Counted from the stretch's first letter, positions 15,760 to 25,800 are shown. The stretch is 26,514 nucleotides of DNA from Anaerolineae bacterium (GCA_021159845.1 JAGHDS010000049.1:1-26514), one strand, 5' to 3'. Notes: generated by a model not told the origin, from the sequence alone. A program made the numbers and translations.

Positions 15760-16254
15760 GTGGAGAAGTTAGGCATCAACCTGAACTACCTGATCGCCCA
15801 GATCATCAATTTCGGGGTCCTGCTGTATTTGCTAAAGCGGTTCTTATATGGTCCCCTGCTCAGCATGTTGGAAGCCCGAAGGGAACGCATTCGGGGGAGC
15901 CTGGCCGAGGCGGACCGGGTGAGGGAACAGGCGGCCGCGGAACGGGAACGGCTTCAACAGGAGCTGGAGGCTGCTCAGCGGGAAAGTCAGGAAGCGCTTC
16001 AGAAGGCGATGCAGGCTAGCGAGCATATCCGCGAGGAGATACTGAGGCAAGCTCGCCAAGAGGCAGCGGAGATCAAGGCCCGCGCTCGGGAGGAGGCGGA
16101 GCACGAACGGGAGCAGATCCTGGAGCGCGCCAGGGAGCAGATCGCTGAACTCGTTGTCTTGGCTACGGAGCGGGTGGTCAGCCAGAGCCTGGATGAGCGT
16201 GCCCAGCGCAAGATCATCCAGGATTTTCTGAATGAGCTTGAGGCGGCGTCGTGA
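15760..16254 (+). CDS. atpF: ATP synthase Fo subunit b
   Basis: This 164-residue protein has one N-terminal membrane helix (about 9-30, LIAQIINFGVLLYLLKRFLY) followed by a long, highly charged coiled coil (about 40-150) rich in Arg, Glu and Ala that forms the peripheral stalk. Length and layout are standard. The start is GTG at 15760 with GGGAGG six bases upstream. The stop overlaps the start of atpH (GTGA). Confidence 0.95.
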   Translation: MEKLGINLNYLIAQIINFGVLLYLLKRFLYGPLLSMLEARRERIRGSLAEADRVREQAAAERERLQQELEAAQRESQEALQKAMQASEHIREEILRQARQEAAEIKARAREEAEHEREQILERAREQIAELVVLATERVVSQSLDERAQRKIIQDFLNELEAAS

Positions 16255-16787
16255 CCCGAATGATCAGGATGGAAGATCTTGCCCGTAAGTACGCTAGAGC
16301 GGCTTATGAGGCCGCCCTGGAATCATGGCTGGGGCAACTCGGGACGGTCAGACAAGCGCTCGTGGCGCATCCGGATGTTATCGAGATGCTCAACTCTGAC
16401 GCTAACTTCTCCGAGCGTCAGCGGGCGCTGGATGCCGTTCTGCCTGGAGATGTCAACAAGGGTGTGCGGAATTTTCTCTACATGCTACTCCGTGAACACC
16501 GCCTGGACTTGCTGGACGGGATCATCGTCGAGCTAGGATACATCATCCGGCGTGGTCCCGAGGCACGCGTGGCACGCGTGGTCAGTGCTGTCCCGCTGAC
16601 GGATGAGGAAAGGGAGCGAGTACAGGCATGGGCCATCAAACGATTCGGTGGCGATCTTGAGTTCGATTTCCAGGTAGACCCGAAGATCCTGGGAGGGGTC
16701 ATCATCAAGGTTGGTGATGAGGTGCTCGACGGCAGCCTGGCGAGCAGGTTGACCTCCATGCGAGCCCAACTTCTGAAGTCTCCCTGA
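16251..16787 (+). CDS. atpH: ATP synthase F1 subunit delta
   Basis: This 178-residue protein has the N-terminal helical bundle (DLARKYARAAYEAAL) that binds subunit alpha, the conserved central segment VRNFLYMLLREHRLDLL, and the C-terminal FQVDPKILGGVIIKVGDEVLDGSLASRL. The GTG at 16251 is chosen because it overlaps the atpF stop and has GAGG seven bases upstream; ATGs at 16260 and 16269 are alternatives. Confidence 0.93.
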   Translation: MTRMIRMEDLARKYARAAYEAALESWLGQLGTVRQALVAHPDVIEMLNSDANFSERQRALDAVLPGDVNKGVRNFLYMLLREHRLDLLDGIIVELGYIIRRGPEARVARVVSAVPLTDEERERVQAWAIKRFGGDLEFDFQVDPKILGGVIIKVGDEVLDGSLASRLTSMRAQLLKSP

Positions 16788-16815
16788 TCAGGTGATGCGC
16801 AGTAGGGGGTACGGA

Positions 16816-18342
16816 ATGACGATCCGGCTGGATGACTTTACCGAGCAGATCAAGCGCCAAATAGAGACCTTTCAGGCTCCTGTAGAGGTCGCGACCGTCG
16901 GGTACGTGCTAGAGGTGGGCGATGGCATCGCCCGGGCATCGGGGTTGACCGGCGTCATGGCCAGTGAGTTGGTGGAGTTTCCCCCCACCGCCAACCATCC
17001 CTATAGCATCACCGGGATGGCGCTCAACCTGGAGGCTGAGCAGGTCGGTATCATCATCATGGGGGATTATACTGGCATCCAAGAAGGGGATGAGGTACAC
17101 ACCACTGGGCGCATTGCCTCTGTCCCCGTGGGAGAGGTATTGCTGGGGCGCGTGGTCAATGCTCTGGGCGAGCCCATAGATGGGCAAGGTCCTCTTGGTG
17201 CCAGGGAGTATCGTCCCATCGAGCGCATCGCTCCCGGCGTGGTCTATCGCGCCAATGTGGATACCCCGGTACAGACGGGAATCAAGGCCATTGACGCTAT
17301 GATCCCCATTGGCAGAGGCCAGCGCGAGTTGATCGTTGGAGATCGCCAGACCGGGAAGACGGCGATCGCGATTGATACGATCATCAATCAGAAGGATAAG
17401 GATCTGATCTGCATCTACGTCGCGATTGGGCAGAAGCGGTCGAGTATTGCTCAGATCGTGGGCACACTCAGGCGCTATGGGGCAATGGATCACACCATTG
17501 TTGTGGCCGCTTCGGCTTCGGAGCCGGCCGCGCTGCAATATACCGCTCCCTACGCTGGCTGTGCGATGGGCGAGTATTTCATGGAGAGGGGACAGGATGC
17601 TCTGATCGTCTATGATGATCTGACTAAGCACGCCTGGGCCTATCGGCAGATCTCCTTGTTGCTTCGCCGCCCACCCGGCCGCGAGGCGTACCCCGGGGAT
17701 GTCTTCTATCTGCACTCCCGGCTGTTGGAGCGGGCTGCCCGGATGCACCCGAAATATGGCGGGGGGTCGCTGACCGCATTACCCATCATCGAGACACAGG
17801 CTGGCGACGTGTCCGCTTATATCCCAACCAATGTGATCTCGATCACCGATGGGCAGATCTACCTGGAGTCTGATCTCTTCTACGCAGGCCAGCGTCCGGC
17901 TCTCAACGTGGGCATCTCCGTCTCTCGTGTGGGCGGTGATGCGCAGACGAAAGCCATGAAGCAGGTCGCACAGCGGATACGGCTGGACCTCGCCCAGTTC
18001 CGCGAGCTGGCTGCCTTCGCCCTGTTCAGCTCCGATCTCGACCCGGTGACCAGACGCCAACTCGAGCACGGCCGGCGGCTCAACGAGATATTGAAACAGC
18101 CTCAGTACGAACCCATGTCCCTGGATCACCAGGTGATGATCCTCTTCGCTGCGACTAACAATTATCTGGACGATGTCCCGCTGGATAAGATCAAGGCGTG
18201 GGAAGATGCCTTTCACCGGTTCATGGACCTCCACCACCCCGAGATCGGCCAGGCGATCATGCGCGATAAGGAACTGAAGGAGGAGACAGTCACGCTGCTA
18301 CGTTCAGCCATCGAGGAGTTCAAGTCGACGATACAAGTGTGA
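16816..18342 (+). CDS. atpA: ATP synthase F1 subunit alpha
   Basis: This 508-residue regulatory/catalytic-interface subunit has a beta-barrel domain (~25-95), the nucleotide domain with P-loop GDRQTGKT (175-182), the DALIVYDDLTKHAWAYRQ segment, and the arginine finger in ISVSRVGGDAQT. The C-terminal helical domain ends IEEFKSTIQV. Length is typical. The ATG at 16816 is chosen because AGGGGG stands six bases upstream and it gives the usual N-terminus; the frame is open to a GTG at 16792. Confidence 0.96.
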   Translation: MTIRLDDFTEQIKRQIETFQAPVEVATVGYVLEVGDGIARASGLTGVMASELVEFPPTANHPYSITGMALNLEAEQVGIIIMGDYTGIQEGDEVHTTGRIASVPVGEVLLGRVVNALGEPIDGQGPLGAREYRPIERIAPGVVYRANVDTPVQTGIKAIDAMIPIGRGQRELIVGDRQTGKTAIAIDTIINQKDKDLICIYVAIGQKRSSIAQIVGTLRRYGAMDHTIVVAASASEPAALQYTAPYAGCAMGEYFMERGQDALIVYDDLTKHAWAYRQISLLLRRPPGREAYPGDVFYLHSRLLERAARMHPKYGGGSLTALPIIETQAGDVSAYIPTNVISITDGQIYLESDLFYAGQRPALNVGISVSRVGGDAQTKAMKQVAQRIRLDLAQFRELAAFALFSSDLDPVTRRQLEHGRRLNEILKQPQYEPMSLDHQVMILFAATNNYLDDVPLDKIKAWEDAFHRFMDLHHPEIGQAIMRDKELKEETVTLLRSAIEEFKSTIQV

Positions 18343-18393
18343 CCGTATGGCAGGTGCGCCTCACGTTTGTAGGGGGCACAGGGGAGAGTACTC

Positions 18394-19302
18394 ATGGCTA
18401 GCCTACGTGAGATCCGGCGTCATATCCGGGGGGTCCGCAGCGTTGCCCAGGTTACCCGGGCGATGCAGATGGTCGCCGCGACCAAGATGCAGCGAGCTCA
18501 GACGCAGGTATTGGCCACCCGGCCCTACGCGCGCCATGCATGGGAGGTGCTACAGCATCTGGCGACCCAAAATGGCGCGGCTGAGAGCTTGCATCCGCTT
18601 CTGGAGGCGCGCTCGCGCATAGAAACGGTAGGGCTGGTGCTGGTCACATCCGACAAGGGGTTATGCGGGCCCTATAATGCGAATATCATACGCACGGCTG
18701 CCCAGTTCATCGAGGATATCGGTGTACCGGTGAAGATCATCGCGGTCGGTCGGCGTGGTGCGGCGTATGCCGCGCGGGCGGGCCGCGACCTCCTTAAGGC
18801 GGAGTTCAGCGATCTGCCCTCTCGGCCGCGGCTGCTTGACATCACTCCTATCGCCCGGGCCTCGATCGACGCGTTTCTCAGCGGGGAACTCGACGAGGTT
18901 TATCTGGGCTACACGGATTTCGTGAGCACGCTGGTACAGCGCCCTCGGATTCGTCGCTTGTTACCCCTGACGGCTGGCCCCGGCTATAGATCCGTGGTGC
19001 GAAGTAGCGTCGTGCAGGAGGAGGAGCCTGAGGCCCCCGCGGGGGAGTACATCTACGAGCCGAACTCCCAGACCATTCTGGATATTGTGCTTCCTCGATT
19101 CACGGAGATTCAGATCTATCAGGCGATTCTAGAATCACTGGCCAGCGAGCACTCCGCCCGCATGGTCGCGATGCGAGCGGCGACGGATAACGCGAACGAG
19201 TTGCTCAGAGACCTGGCGCTCACGTATAATCGGGCGAGGCAGGATGCCATCACTCGCGAGATGCTCGATATCGCGGGTGGTGTGGAAGCGATGAGGGGCT
19301 GA
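18394..19302 (+). CDS. atpG: ATP synthase F1 subunit gamma
   Basis: This 302-residue central-stalk subunit has the N-terminal coiled-coil helix LREIRRHIRGVRSVAQVTRA with MVAATKMQRAQ, the SDKGLCGPYNANI strand of the globular domain, and the C-terminal helix MVAMRAATDNANELLRDLAL through ITREMLDIAGG. The N- and C-terminal helices form the rotor shaft inside the alpha-beta hexamer. The length is slightly above the usual ~285-290. GGGGAGAG lies about six bases before the ATG. Confidence 0.95.
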   Translation: MASLREIRRHIRGVRSVAQVTRAMQMVAATKMQRAQTQVLATRPYARHAWEVLQHLATQNGAAESLHPLLEARSRIETVGLVLVTSDKGLCGPYNANIIRTAAQFIEDIGVPVKIIAVGRRGAAYAARAGRDLLKAEFSDLPSRPRLLDITPIARASIDAFLSGELDEVYLGYTDFVSTLVQRPRIRRLLPLTAGPGYRSVVRSSVVQEEEPEAPAGEYIYEPNSQTILDIVLPRFTEIQIYQAILESLASEHSARMVAMRAATDNANELLRDLALTYNRARQDAITREMLDIAGGVEAMRG

Positions 19303-19340
19303 TGATGGATGCGCCGGGTTAGCCCCCTCCGGAGGCGTGG

Positions 19341-20765
19341 ATGGCAAAGGGTTTAATCGGAAAGATCGTGCAAATCATGGGCCCGGTGGTGGATGTAGCC
19401 TTCCCCACCGCTGAGCTGCCTGAGATTTACAACGCGCTCACGGTCGAGCGCTCAGATGCCGATGACGCGGACGAACGGGGTCCCCTGGTGCTTGAGGTTC
19501 AGCAGCATCTGGGGAACAACTGGGTGCGTTGCATTGCTATGGACTCAACCGATGGCCTACGGCGCGGCATGAAAGTTGTGGACACCGGGAGCCCGATCAT
19601 GGTGCCTGTAGGCATGGGAACGCTGGGCCGTATCTTCAACGTTCTGGGGCAGCCGATTGATATGGGGGGCGATGTGAAGGCCGCCGATTACTATCCGATT
19701 CACCGCCCAGCCCCCTCCTTCGAGGAACAGGTCACGGAGACCGAGATATTCGAGACCGGGCTGAAGGTTATCGACTTAATCGCTCCCTTCACCAAGGGGG
19801 GCAAGACCGGCATCTTTGGCGGCGCAGGTGTTGGGAAGACCATCATCATCCAGGAGCTGATCCGGAATATGGCCGTGGAACACGGCGGCGTCTCCGTCTT
19901 CGCGGGCGTGGGTGAGCGCACAAGAGAGGGCACGCAGTTATGGATGGAGATGCAAGAATCCGGGGTCATCGATAAGACCGTCATGGTGTTCGGGCAGATG
20001 AACGAGCCACCAGGGGTGCGTTTGCGCGTGGGCTTGACCGGTCTGACGATGGCGGAATACTTTCGCGATCAGGGGATGGATGTGCTCCTGTTCATCGACA
20101 ACATCTTTCGATTCGTGATGTCTGGCTCGGAAGTGTCAGCGATCCTGGGGCGTATGCCCAGCGCCGTGGGGTACCAGCCCACCTTGAGCACGGAGATGGG
20201 GGCTTTGCAGGAGCGCATCACATCCACCAAGCGCGGCTCCATCACCTCTATGCAGGCTGTGTACATCCCTGCTGACGATTACACGGACCCAGCGCCGGTG
20301 ACCACCTTCGCACACCTGGACGCGACGATCGCTTTGGAGCGCTCTCTGGCCTCGCAAGGGCTTTATCCGGCCGTGGACCCGCTGGCATCTACCTCGCGCA
20401 TCCTGGACCCGCGTATCGTTGGCGAGGAGCACTACCGAGTTGCGCGAGAGACCCAACGTGTGTTACAACGATATAAGGATCTGCAAGACATCATCGCCAT
20501 CTTGGGCATTGATGAGCTGTCCGAGGAGGACAAGCTCATCGTGATACGGGCTCGCAAGATACAGCGTTTTCTCTCTCAGCCCATGTTCGTGGCCGCCCAG
20601 TTCACCGGGCGGGAGGGGCGCTATGTTCCGATCCGAGAGACGGTGCGCGGGTTCAAGGAGATACTGGAAGGAAAATACGACCATATCCCAGAGCAAGCCT
20701 TTTACATGGTGGGGACGATTGACGAGGTCGTCGAAACTGCGGAGCGTATGAAGGCGGAGGTTTAG
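19341..20765 (+). CDS. atpD: ATP synthase F1 subunit beta
   Basis: This 474-residue catalytic subunit has P-loop GGAGVGKT (160-167), the catalytic Glu in GVGERTREG, Walker B VLLFIDNIFRF, and an intact DELSEED motif in the C-terminal domain that contacts the rotor. The start has GGAGG five bases before the ATG. There is a small acidic insertion near residues 38-46 (SDADDADER). Confidence 0.97.
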   Translation: MAKGLIGKIVQIMGPVVDVAFPTAELPEIYNALTVERSDADDADERGPLVLEVQQHLGNNWVRCIAMDSTDGLRRGMKVVDTGSPIMVPVGMGTLGRIFNVLGQPIDMGGDVKAADYYPIHRPAPSFEEQVTETEIFETGLKVIDLIAPFTKGGKTGIFGGAGVGKTIIIQELIRNMAVEHGGVSVFAGVGERTREGTQLWMEMQESGVIDKTVMVFGQMNEPPGVRLRVGLTGLTMAEYFRDQGMDVLLFIDNIFRFVMSGSEVSAILGRMPSAVGYQPTLSTEMGALQERITSTKRGSITSMQAVYIPADDYTDPAPVTTFAHLDATIALERSLASQGLYPAVDPLASTSRILDPRIVGEEHYRVARETQRVLQRYKDLQDIIAILGIDELSEEDKLIVIRARKIQRFLSQPMFVAAQFTGREGRYVPIRETVRGFKEILEGKYDHIPEQAFYMVGTIDEVVETAERMKAEV

Positions 20766-20784
20766 AGGGAGCTGGGAGGGGCAA

Positions 20785-21234
20785 GTGGCGACCATGTACT
20801 GTGAGGTGGTGACGGCCGAGCGCACGGTTTACTCCGACGACGTCAATATGGTCGTGGCTCCTGGCATTGAGGGAGAATTGGGGATATTGCCGCACCACGC
20901 GTTGCTGATCACCGTTCTCACATATGGGGAATTGACCATCCGTAAGGATGGGGAGCCAGATGTCCTGATCGCCATCGGTGGCGGCATTATGGAGGTCAGC
21001 GAAGATCGCGTGGTGATCCTCGCCGACTCGGCCGAACGAGCAGAGGAGATCGATATGGAGCGGGCGGAAGCTGCCCTTCGCCGGGCGGAGGAGCGGCTGC
21101 GCCGGCGGCGCCAGGAGAACATCGACTTCGCTCAGGCCGAGGCCGCGCTGCGGCGATCGTTGGTGCGGCTGCGCGTGGCGGAAAAGGCCAGGCGGTTTCG
21201 ACACCGTCCGAGCAAACCCCCATCGCAACAATAG
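20785..21234 (+). CDS. atpC: ATP synthase F1 subunit epsilon
   Basis: This 149-residue protein has the N-terminal beta-sandwich (MYCEVVTAERTVYSDDVNMV, then PGIEGELGILPHHALLI and the IGGGIMEV strand) and a C-terminal two-helix hairpin rich in Arg, Glu and Ala (about 85-140), the part that can inhibit ATP hydrolysis in other bacteria. The C-terminus has a basic tail after the second helix. The start is GTG at 20785 with GGAGG five bases upstream. Confidence 0.93.
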   Translation: MATMYCEVVTAERTVYSDDVNMVVAPGIEGELGILPHHALLITVLTYGELTIRKDGEPDVLIAIGGGIMEVSEDRVVILADSAERAEEIDMERAEAALRRAEERLRRRRQENIDFAQAEAALRRSLVRLRVAEKARRFRHRPSKPPSQQ

Positions 21235-21348
21235 ATCGGGAAAAGTATGAAGCTCTTTTGAGGGATAGTCGTCGTCTCATTTTTGCCGGCTTGGTGGTAA
21301 AATAGTTCATATCCCATTGCTCTTTAGAGCGGAGAGTCCAGGTAGAAT

Positions 21349-22353
21349 ATGTTTGAAAAACTGATCGGAATTGATCTTGGGACCGTCAATGTATTGGTAT
21401 ACGTTCAAGGCCGCGGCATTATCATGCAAGAGCCGTCCGTGGTCGCCATTTCCACGCGTGACAATAAGATCGTCGCTGTGGGGCGTGAGGCGCGCGATAT
21501 GTTGGGGCGCACGCCGGAGTCGATCGAGGTCGCGCGCCCTCTGCGGAACGGTGTGGTCGCCGATTACGTGGTGACCGAGGCCATGCTGCGTTACTTCATT
21601 CGCAAGGTGTGTGGGCGCAATCCGCTTTTCAAGCCGCGCGTGATGGTCAGCACACCGAAGGGCGTTACCAGCGTGGAGGCCCGCGCGGTGCGTGACGCGG
21701 CGCTGGAGGCGGGTGCCCGAGAGGCTTACCTGATCCCGGAGCCGCTGGCCGCGGCTTTTGGGGCCGGCCTTCCCATCGGCACGCCAACCGGAAACATGGT
21801 TGTGGATATCGGCGGAGGGACCACGGAGGCGGCTGTCGTATCCATGTACGACATCGTCGTGTGGAGTGCCGTACGGGTTGGCGGCAATCGCATCGATGAG
21901 GCCATCCAGTCCTACATCCGCAAGAAGTACAACCTGATGGTGGGCGAACAGACCGCTGAGGAGATCAAGATCAAGATCGGCAGTGCGCTGCCGATCGACC
22001 CTGATATCTCGTTGGAGGTGAAGGGACGGGACCAGGTATCCGGCCTGCCGAAGACCATCGAGGTGACCTCTGGGGAGGTCACAGAGGCTATCGCCGAGCC
22101 GCTGAATGCCATTGTCAGCACCGTCCGCGCGACGCTGGAGAAGACGCCACCCGAGCTGGCTGCCGATATCATTGATCGGGGCATGGTGCTGACGGGCGGG
22201 AGTGCTCAGCTTCAACACCTCGATCAACTGCTCACACGCGAGACTGGCGTGCCGTGTTATGTGGCGGAGAACCCCATAGCGTGCGTGGCGTTGGGCGCGG
22301 GCAAGGCGTTGGAGAACTACGCCCTTATACGGCGCAGCTTGCCCCAGGTGTAG
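21349..22353 (+). CDS. mreB: Rod-shape-determining actin-like protein MreB
   Basis: This 334-residue actin-fold ATPase assembles on the inner membrane face and guides lateral wall synthesis. It has phosphate-1 motif IGIDLGTVNVLVYV (6-19), VSTPKGVTSVEARAV, phosphate-2 motif VVDIGGGTTEAAVVS, the helix KKYNLMVGEQTAEEIKIKIG, and the adenosine motif MVLTGGSAQLQHL. No amphipathic N-terminal helix is obvious. The gene stands alone, without mreC or mreD after it, and is followed by a terminator. It lies 114 bp after atpC, so it may be transcribed from the atp operon or from its own promoter; no convincing promoter was seen in the gap. It could be an Mbl/MreBH-type paralogue. Confidence 0.94.
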   Translation: MFEKLIGIDLGTVNVLVYVQGRGIIMQEPSVVAISTRDNKIVAVGREARDMLGRTPESIEVARPLRNGVVADYVVTEAMLRYFIRKVCGRNPLFKPRVMVSTPKGVTSVEARAVRDAALEAGAREAYLIPEPLAAAFGAGLPIGTPTGNMVVDIGGGTTEAAVVSMYDIVVWSAVRVGGNRIDEAIQSYIRKKYNLMVGEQTAEEIKIKIGSALPIDPDISLEVKGRDQVSGLPKTIEVTSGEVTEAIAEPLNAIVSTVRATLEKTPPELAADIIDRGMVLTGGSAQLQHLDQLLTRETGVPCYVAENPIACVALGAGKALENYALIRRSLPQV

Positions 22354-22474
22354 CATCACGTGGGCGTTGTCGGGGGTGCTCATCGCTGGGTAAGGCGAGG
22401 AAAGCGCCGGGGGTATTTCCATTCGGTTGTAGATTACGAGGGTAGGCGCTGAGAAGAATGTCCTAGGTGAAAGG

Positions 22475-22505
22475 AACCCCGGGGTCTCCGAGAATCCGGG
22501 GTTTT
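22475..22505 (+). terminator. Rho-independent terminator after mreB
   Basis: AACCCCGG (22475-22482) pairs with CCGGGGTT (22496-22503), an 8-bp GC-rich stem with a 13-base loop followed by further Ts. It would end transcripts of the atp-mreB unit. Confidence 0.75.
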
Positions 22506-22561
22506 CCGATCTCGCATCTCATGCCCTCGGCTCTTGTTCTGGCAGGAGCCTAGCCCGGTCT

Positions 22562-22776
22562 GTAACTACTCACCATTCCCCCGCTGGATCCCGTCGGCAT
22601 TCGGTGAGCGATGTGGATGAAGGCGCTTTCGATATCAAGCCTCTAGCTCCAAGTGCTTTGGCCGCAGACGGCCCTCATTCCCCAGGCCCCCTTCTCCCAC
22701 GCGTGGGAGAAGGGGGCCTGATTCGGCTTGTGATGGCGGCGCAGCTAACTCTCTTACCCTAACGGTGAGTAGTTAC
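22562..22776. mobile_element. MITE-like element with terminal inverted repeats
   Basis: The left end GTAACTACTCACCATT (22562-22577) is matched in inverted orientation by the right end at 22761-22776 with one mismatch, giving a 215-bp unit with no open frame. The internal right arm (22738-22776) recurs as a diverged inverted copy at 26461-26500. Non-coding unit, paired ends and a second copy together suggest a miniature transposable element. No target-site duplication was recognised. Confidence 0.55.
22683..22720. repeat. Perfect 38-bp palindrome
   Basis: Two 19-base arms with no spacer are exact reverse complements, centred on ACGCGT; each arm contains CCCCCTTCTCCC or its complement. As RNA it would form a very stable hairpin on either strand. 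It sits between convergent genes, so it could block read-through in both directions. Its CTTCTCCC/GGGAGAAG core resembles dispersed palindromes I recall from Chloroflexota genomes. Confidence 0.85.
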
Positions 22777-22821
22777 CCCTGCCATTACCCTATCCCAGCA
22801 GCGCATGTCGTGTTATGCTCT

Positions 22822-25800
22822 TCAGTCGCTCCTCGGGGCCCTTCTCATCACAGATACGGGTATGATGATCTCCTGGCCGTCTTGAGCTAATGTTATCTCC
22901 GTCTCGATGGGAGAGTCAGCCGGGAGGGCCGTCTCATCCACAGCCAGGGCGATCTGGACGGCTCGGCCGTGCTTCACAATCACCAGCTCATGGTTGACTT
23001 GCAGCCATGCAGCCTGGGGACGGACATCGACGGAAAGGGGAGCATACCCCGTGTTGCTCAGGCGCAACATGGGAGGTTCTTCTCCAAGCGCCCATCTTAT
23101 CTCTTCGGGCTCTATCACCAACTGGCCGCTGAGCTGAACCTCAAGGCGTACATCTACAAAGTCCTGCCCGGCGTTGCTGTCCACTTCGATTGCCTCCTCG
23201 ACCTGGGTCTCCCCCTCGCGTAGATTTTCGGGCAGGGCACGCACGGTGATGGGTTGCTGTCCCCCGGTGGGGATACGGAACTCAGCTGGCTCCACGGTCA
23301 ACCACGGGACCCTCGCCTGCACTGTGCCGGTGAGCTCCCCTATGCCGCGATTAAACAGGCTGAGGAGACCTTCAACTGGAGTGTAATTCACACTCACGCC
23401 CAGGTCCAGCAATGGCGGGGCCACCCACAGTTGAGGACGTGCGATGGCGATCCGCCCTTGTAGTGAGCGCTCCCCCGCATTGCTCTCCACGATCAGGGTC
23501 ATCTGAGCCTCGTCTTGATCGGCCGGTACGGCCAGCCCGTACGCGTACAACTGGATCTGCGAAGTTTCTCCCGGTTGTGTCACACCCTGAGGAGTGGTGA
23601 TCTCCAACCAGAGCGCGTCACTGGACAGGGACCACACAAGCGGAGCCGTGCCGGGATTGCTAATATATAACGTCACCTGCCCTACCTCGTGGCGAGGGAT
23701 AACACCAAAGTCCAATATATCCGGCTCCGTCTGCAGTTCCGGCTTGGAGACCAGCAGGGAGATGGGGACCTCTCGTGTCCCGGCGTTGCTCACGATGCGT
23801 ACGCCCGGAGTCGCCCGCCAATCCCCTCCGTGGAGCATCTCCTCCGTGCGCGCCTCCAGAGCGACGCGTACGGACTCGTCAGGTGGACAGGAGAGCTCGG
23901 CTGGCTCCACATGCAGCCACGGGAACAAACTCTCCACCCGGGCCGTTAACGGCATCGTGCCGACGTTCCTGATGCGTAGTGTGCCCCGGCGTACATCCCC
24001 CCACTCCGCCTCGCCCAGATCCACGGAGACGGGCTTGACGCGTAGCTCGGGCGCGAGCACGGTTACGGAGGCCGGTATGGCCCGTCGCCCTGCGTTGCTC
24101 TCGATGACAAGCGCTTCTCCTAGTGCCACGCGCCCAGATGGGAGGTCGCTCAGCCGGGCGTGCACGGTGACAACGGTTGACTCCCCCGGTTGGCAGACGA
24201 AACGATCGGGTATGACCTCCAGCCACTCACAGCGGGACAGCACGGTCCCTTCCAGCGGTGCCTGTCCGGGGTTGGAGATGGTGAGCACCATGCTGTCTTC
24301 TGAACCGCGCTCGCGGGCGCCCCAATCCAGCTCGGCAGGCTCGACCACCAGCCGTGGCTCGGCCCAGCGCCAGCGCACCGGTAACCGGGCTTGTCCATAG
24401 TCGCTGTCCACAACCAGGACGTCCGGAGCCTTCTCAACGCCGCGCGGTGCCAAATCGCCGTGGAAGGTCAATCGGATGGTCTGGCGCTCTTCGGCTCCCA
24501 ATTGGAACCGCCGCGAGGATATCTCCAGCCATGTGACGCTGCTCCGCACGATCCCCTGGATCTCCCCTCCGCCCGCGTTTGCCACGACGATCTCGGCCTG
24601 AGCACTCTGGCCGGGACGCACCCATCCGAAATCCACACTAGCCGGGCTGACCGTCAACGAGGGCACGATGAGCGTCGCCAAGGCTGGTACCCAGATCGTG
24701 CCCTGGTTCGTGATCACGCGCACGGCCCGGGCGGCACGCTCTCCCGCCGCAGGTAGCTGGCTGCCATGTGCCACTACGACGACGCGAGCGGTCTCACCGC
24801 TCTTGCAGTTGAACCAGGGGGTACGTACTTCCAACCAGGGCAATGAGCTTTCCACTTCTCCAACCAGGGTGCTGGGCCCTGAATTCTGAACGCGCAACGT
24901 CGTGCGTTTCGCAACCCTACGGGTGAGGCCGCCAAAGGTTAATCGTTGGGGATGTACACTGAAGCTCGGGACGTCGGGAACGGCGCCTACATCGGCCAAC
25001 CAGCGGGCCACAACAACCTGGCGGCCCAGAGCGTTCTCCAACTCCCCTTGGGGTATCAGATCCTCAGCTTTGGAGATCGCCTGACTGATCCGCTCCGCGG
25101 CCTCTGTCTGCCCCTTCTTCATTGCTCGAGCCGCCTCGCGTTGCAGCCATTCCAGCGTCCGCCCGCTGTAGAATCGACGCACGGTGCGCAGCCAGTCGTT
25201 TCGGACCTGTTCGGCCATTTGAGCGCGCACCTCTGCCCAGATGTCAACCTGTCTGGGCGTCGTGGGGGTGATGCGGGGAACGGCTTCAGCGATTGTGGAG
25301 AACGGGGATGGCGACACGACCTCTTTCGGTTTCTCCACCGGCCGGGGGCGAGCCGATATGCCAGGCGCAGCTTTCCGGAGTGCGCGCTGCATTGCCTGGG
25401 CTGATGGGAAGCGTTGCTCAGGAGAGCGCTGACGGGCCCGCCGTATGATCTTAGCCAAAGCCGGAGGCAACTCGTTTAAGCGGATCGGAGGCTGGTTGGG
25501 CGCTTGTCGTGTCAGCAGATGGTAGAGCAGGCCACCCAGGGCATAAATGTCGCTGCGCTCATCGGCTTCCTGCCGCTCTCGTTGCTCAGGTGCCGCATAC
25601 CCCGGGCTGCCCTGATACCGGGGGACGCCAAGGTTCCAAGGCATGAACCAGGCGCTGAGCCCAAAATCTACCAACTTGACTTGCCCGTCCGATGTGACCA
25701 TCACGTGCCGGGGGTGCAGGTCCCCAAAGATGAGAGGAGGCGTTTGGCTGTGCAGGAAGGTCAGGGCATCGCATATCTGTAGGGTCCAGGCTACCGCGTC

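Larger units (their letters stand above)
22354..22821. other. Intergenic region between mreB and the kinase gene
   Basis: This 468-bp stretch between the convergent mreB and kinase genes has no credible gene. It holds the mreB terminator, a MITE-like element with terminal inverted repeats, and inside it a perfect 38-bp palindrome and a small hairpin (GGCCG-CAGA-CGGCC at 22660-22673). The first ~120 bases after mreB show nothing recognisable. Confidence 0.8.

Noticed and set aside
16909..17748. Minus-strand 279-codon frame antisense to atpA
   Set aside because: Shadow of a highly conserved gene with GC-biased codon positions; no ribosome-binding site or family motif.
21307..22422. Long minus-strand open frame (371 codons) antisense to mreB
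   Set aside because: It mirrors the mreB reading frame, its His/Arg/Asp-rich product resembles no family, and it crosses the end of a well-supported gene.
22562..22776. CRISPR-like or tRNA origin for the repeated block after mreB
   Set aside because: There are no regular direct repeats with spacers and no cloverleaf; the paired inverted ends fit a miniature mobile element better.
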